Position numbers and translations under genes: made by a program. Below are positions 61,008 through 64,000 of a stretch of DNA of 64,000 nt, one piece after another. The notes under the pieces were generated by a model. That model was given only the letters and a program-made list of their open reading frames with translations. It did no database searches and had not been told where the DNA came from. Source of the DNA: Symbiodinium natans (taxonomy: Eukaryota > Sar > Dinophyceae > Suessiales > Symbiodiniaceae); assembly GCA_905221605.1 (NCBI GenBank), contig CAJNDS010002290.1:218501-282500 (forward strand), given 5' to 3'. Each line of letters starts with the position of its first letter. Within the stretch, counting starts at the first letter, position 1.

Positions 61008-61160
61008 GTTTAGGGTTTGGGGTTTGGGGTTTGGGGTTTAGGGTTTAGGGTTTAGGGTTTAGGGTTTAGGGTTTAGGGTTTAGGGTTTAGGGTTAGGGTT
61101 TAGGGTTTAGGGTTCAGGGTTTAGGGGCTTAGGGTTTGTGGTTCGTGGTTTAGGGCTTAG
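61008..61160 (+). repeat. TTTAGGG block
   Basis: About 18 units, starting with TTTGGGG variants. Confidence 0.97.
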
Positions 61161-61301
61161 GGGCTTAGGGGCCTAGGAGCTCGTGACTTCCGGTCGAATG
61201 AAGTCGTCTCTAAAAGGTGGAGCATCCAAAACCTCACACCTTCGCATGCCCTGGACGCCAAGCCCCCACCCTCGACATCTGACATCCGATCTCTTCAGAT
61301 A

Positions 61302-61400
61302 CCCTAAACCCTAAACCCTAAACCCTAAACCCTAAACCCTAAACCCTAAACCCTAAACCCTAAACCCTAAACCCTAAACCCTAAACCCTAAACTCTAACC
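61302..61400 (-). repeat. Last CCCTAAA block
   Basis: About 13 units. No telomeric repeats follow to the window end. Confidence 0.98.
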
Positions 61401-61440
61401 CCTAAACCCCAAGGCCAGCTTCATGTGAGGTTTGGGGCAG

Positions 61441-61474
61441 CGTCACCATTGGAGCTCGCTTCGTGGCCTGGTGG
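61441..61474 (+). CDS. Candidate exon (VTIGARFVAWW)
   Basis: Between GGGGCAG and TGG|GTGAGG. The reading is hydrophobic and could continue the membrane protein, but phase and stop context are unresolved. Confidence 0.3.
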
Positions 61475-61524
61475 GTGAGGGATCTCCTCGGCTTCCTGAC
61501 TCTTGGGGGCAAACAAAAGAGCAC

Positions 61525-61625
61525 GCACACACACACATATACACATATACATATACAGACATACATATAGGTATGTATATCTATACACATATATATATAT
61601 AGATATGTACATATATGTATATGGG
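61525..61625. repeat. CA/TA microsatellite
   Basis: ACACAC then ACATATA-type repeats. Confidence 0.95.
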
Positions 61626-62029
61626 AGCGAACAATATGGAGCACAAGTAGCGTAGGCAACACCAGGAGTTCAAATAGTCAACTGAACAAATCCGTATAGC
61701 AATTGGGCTCGGAAAACGCCTCGGTCCCCATCTCAACCGCTTGAGGTGAAGCCAATGGAGCAGTGCAAGCGCACTTGCTTGGCTTTGGCATCTGCGGTGG
61801 TGCCGCGTAGCACCTGGTCCTTCAAAGCCCACCGTCATGACATCAAAGCAAAGCTAAAGGCTACTCCATCGGCATTCGTTTTTTCGACCTCTGAAGGTTG
61901 GGCAGCTGGAGAACTAGAAACGTCGTCCAGCAGGATAGCTTGGTCTGACCGAGACAGAGGTCGTTGGTAGGTAGCGCCTCTCGCTTTGCGTGCAAAGACT
62001 TCACGTGATTTCGCTTTTGCCGAGGCCTA

Positions 62030-62535
62030 GAAAAAACAACCGTGATTTGTTCTATAAAAACCTGGATTGTTCTTCAAAAACCTAGGTTTTTTAAAGTCTA
62101 AGCTTTTCATGAAGAATCAAAGACTTTTTCCAACATCTTATCAAAATGTTGAGATTTTGGTCAAAAAATGCAAATTTGGGCAGAATCATATAATTTTTTC
62201 AAACATGGGATTTTGGTCCAAATTCTGAGATGTTGCTCCAAAACCATGGATTTCTGATCCAAGATCTTATCCAAAATTTGATATTCTGGCCCAGAATTTT
62301 TGATTTTTCGTTCAAAATCAAAGGTTTGTATCCAAAACCTTATCAAAATCTTAAGACTTTGGTCCAACCTTCTTGGAAGTGCTCCAAAATCATGGATTTT
62401 CTACTATCAAACATAATACATTTTGGCCCAAAATTCTTAGATTTTCTTCCAAATCAAAGATGTTTTTGGCAAAACGTCGTCACACGTTGTTAGATTTTGC
62501 CCCAAAATGAAAGGTTTTTGATCCGAAAAAGCTTA
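62030..62535. repeat. AT-rich degenerate repeats around CAAAATCTTGAGATTTTGG
   Basis: About 12 loose units of 35-45 bp alternate TTTTGGTCCAAAA-like and GATTTTT/AAAATC-like pieces, many self-complementary. Base composition differs sharply from the rest of the window. Confidence 0.8.
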
Positions 62536-62539
62536 GCAA

Positions 62540-63725
62540 CGTATTGTAAGTGAGGCTATAGCTGGCCCACTTGCTTCTGAGGACTTCCACGAGGCCAGTC
62601 AGCCACGGAGAATTTTCTTGATGCGTCAACGTCAGCCAAGCAGTGGTCTGCAGATGTTAGTCCAGAGTTGGCACGCTCGCGTTGAGGAGACCGCGCATCG
62701 TCTCTCTGATCATGATCTTGTTCGCGTTCGTGATCTGGTGACGAGGGTGTCAGGACAGTGCAGGTCAGACAGGACAGACGCGTAGCAAGATGAATGGGCT
62801 GATAGGAGGGAAGTGCGTGACAGGTAGGCTGCGGAATAACCGCGCCCAGAAATCGTGCCAGTTGTTATTGTACTACCGGCCTGTCCGCAAGGCATGGCCA
62901 GCTCCTGCCGACCTTGCTAATTTGGGTTTGCGTTGGAGCTCTGCTTTTGTTTTGAATATGGCTTTAGAACTAGGTGCAGCTCCAAGCAGAGCTGCTACGT
63001 CTTCGACGCACAGTCGGGGCACGATCCTCAGCCATGGGAATCAGCGCTGTCCATGTTTTCCTTACCTAGCTTCATTGGTGTGTCGAGTGCATGAGGCATA
63101 CTTGCAACCGCCACTATGGACGAGCATGATGCATGAGGCAGCTGGCGTTCTCGAGTGCAGCTGGTCTGCAATCAATTGTCGGTGAGTCTCGGGAGCGCCC
63201 ATGTGTGTTAGTACTCTCACGGTAGCGATAGTCCAGGGCTGCGCTGCAGTGACAAGTGCTGCCCTCAGGATCATGGCAACAACTGATACCGAGGAAAGAA
63301 ATAGTGGTAGAACTGTCCTTTTGCCTTTGAGGCTGGCCGATGATGCTGCCGACTTGGCAGCAGAGACAAAACATCTCTTCGACTTTGCGGCGTGCCCAGT
63401 TTCGTGATGTACTGTAAAGTCTGTTTCAAGGCACATGGGCCGGGAAATTAGGAAGATGAAATGAGAACTGGGGCAAGTCATATTCCGTTGAGGTTTCGGG
63501 CGTAGGTTTTTGGGTTTAGGGGAAATGGTGCGCTACAAGGTTTTCGTTTGAGGAAAAACAGGTTTGTGGGGGTTTGGGGGAGGTTTCGTGAAAACATACA
63601 AGTGCAACCGCCAGGACTCCCTGCGTATAGGGCGAGAGTCCGGTCCACAAGCAGGCGTGGCGTGGCCTGGCATCGTGGCATGGCGTTCAGTTCCGTGCTT
63701 TCGCGCGGACTAGGCCAGTCGCCCG
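62540..63725. other. No confident gene
   Basis: Frames of up to 139 codons on both strands, none with a recognised domain. Confidence 0.4.
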
Positions 63726-63730
63726 TCAGA

Positions 63731-63844
63731 ATGTTCAATTTCAAAGAACGGTGTCTCGAGGCGCTGGCTGATGCACTTACCAATACCCCGGCATTCAATG
63801 CCACTGCAGATCAGGCCCGTGGAACCTTCGTGGGATGCGATCAT
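63731..63844 (+). CDS. Candidate first coding exon, gene continues past the window
   Basis: ATG opens MFNFKERCLEALADALTNTP, continuing AFNATADQARGTFVGCDH to a strong donor CAT|GTGAGC. The frame is also open upstream of the ATG. The reading is acidic-helical and protein-like; no family recognised. Confidence 0.45.
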
Positions 63845-64000
63845 GTGAGCCCAAGTTCTCCACCTTGAACAAAACCTTCAACACAAAGCCTCCAAGAACT
63901 CTTTGAGCTAGAGGCTGGCGTCTTTGTTCCTGTCGTTTTCCTGGCCCTAGCACTTTTTGCATTGTTTCCACTCCCTCGAGTTGCGGCAGCAACGTTTTGA

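Overview
The window looks like nuclear DNA of a dinoflagellate-type alga (confidence about 0.65; a related alveolate alga is possible). The telomere-type heptamer TTTAGGG/CCCTAAA occurs in dozens of internal blocks from about 13.4 kb to 61.4 kb. Nearly all convincing coding signal is on the + strand, as in one-way dinoflagellate gene arrays. An intronless transporter gene carries a sequence resembling the dinoflagellate spliced leader just upstream of its start. Most long open frames elsewhere are chance frames in GC-rich or repetitive DNA. LAYOUT. 1-12 kb has no telomeric repeats and is a patchwork of duplicated modules. Module A (1.5 kb), C (325 bp), B (56 bp) and D (213 bp) each occur twice, and all four junctions B|A, B|C, D|A and D|C exist with exact breakpoints. 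Between the copies lies a broken gene (2.35-5.3 kb) with a C1/ZZ-like zinc finger and a kinase-like domain in different frames. 12-24 kb holds an exon of a PDAT/LCAT-type acyltransferase, a 0.78 kb tandem duplication, an ATTCATC heptamer satellite and the first telomeric blocks. 24-62 kb is dominated by telomeric blocks of alternating strand with short unique islands between them. Many islands read as small exons (18-130 bp) bounded by AG and by GT or GC. CENTRAL READING. Exons are commonly preceded by CCCTAAA blocks and followed by TTTAGGG blocks, and the donor is often the GT inside GGGTTTAGGG. Many introns would therefore carry complementary telomeric sequence at their two ends. The best test is an ankyrin gene (51.4-57.0 kb): joining its exons across four repeat-loaded introns restores ankyrin repeats in register. 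Other phase-consistent chains run 28200-29531, 32709-39755, 40313-42086, 43548-46280 and 60028-61006. Three single-exon genes sit among them: a two-TM protein (24191-24940), an MFS transporter (46805-48190) and a LicD/fukutin-type transferase (57057-58043). At least nine families of short terminal-inverted-repeat elements are scattered through the same DNA, and two copies contain telomeric tracts. Exon calls are inference from reading frame, splice signals and phase; no transcript evidence was available.
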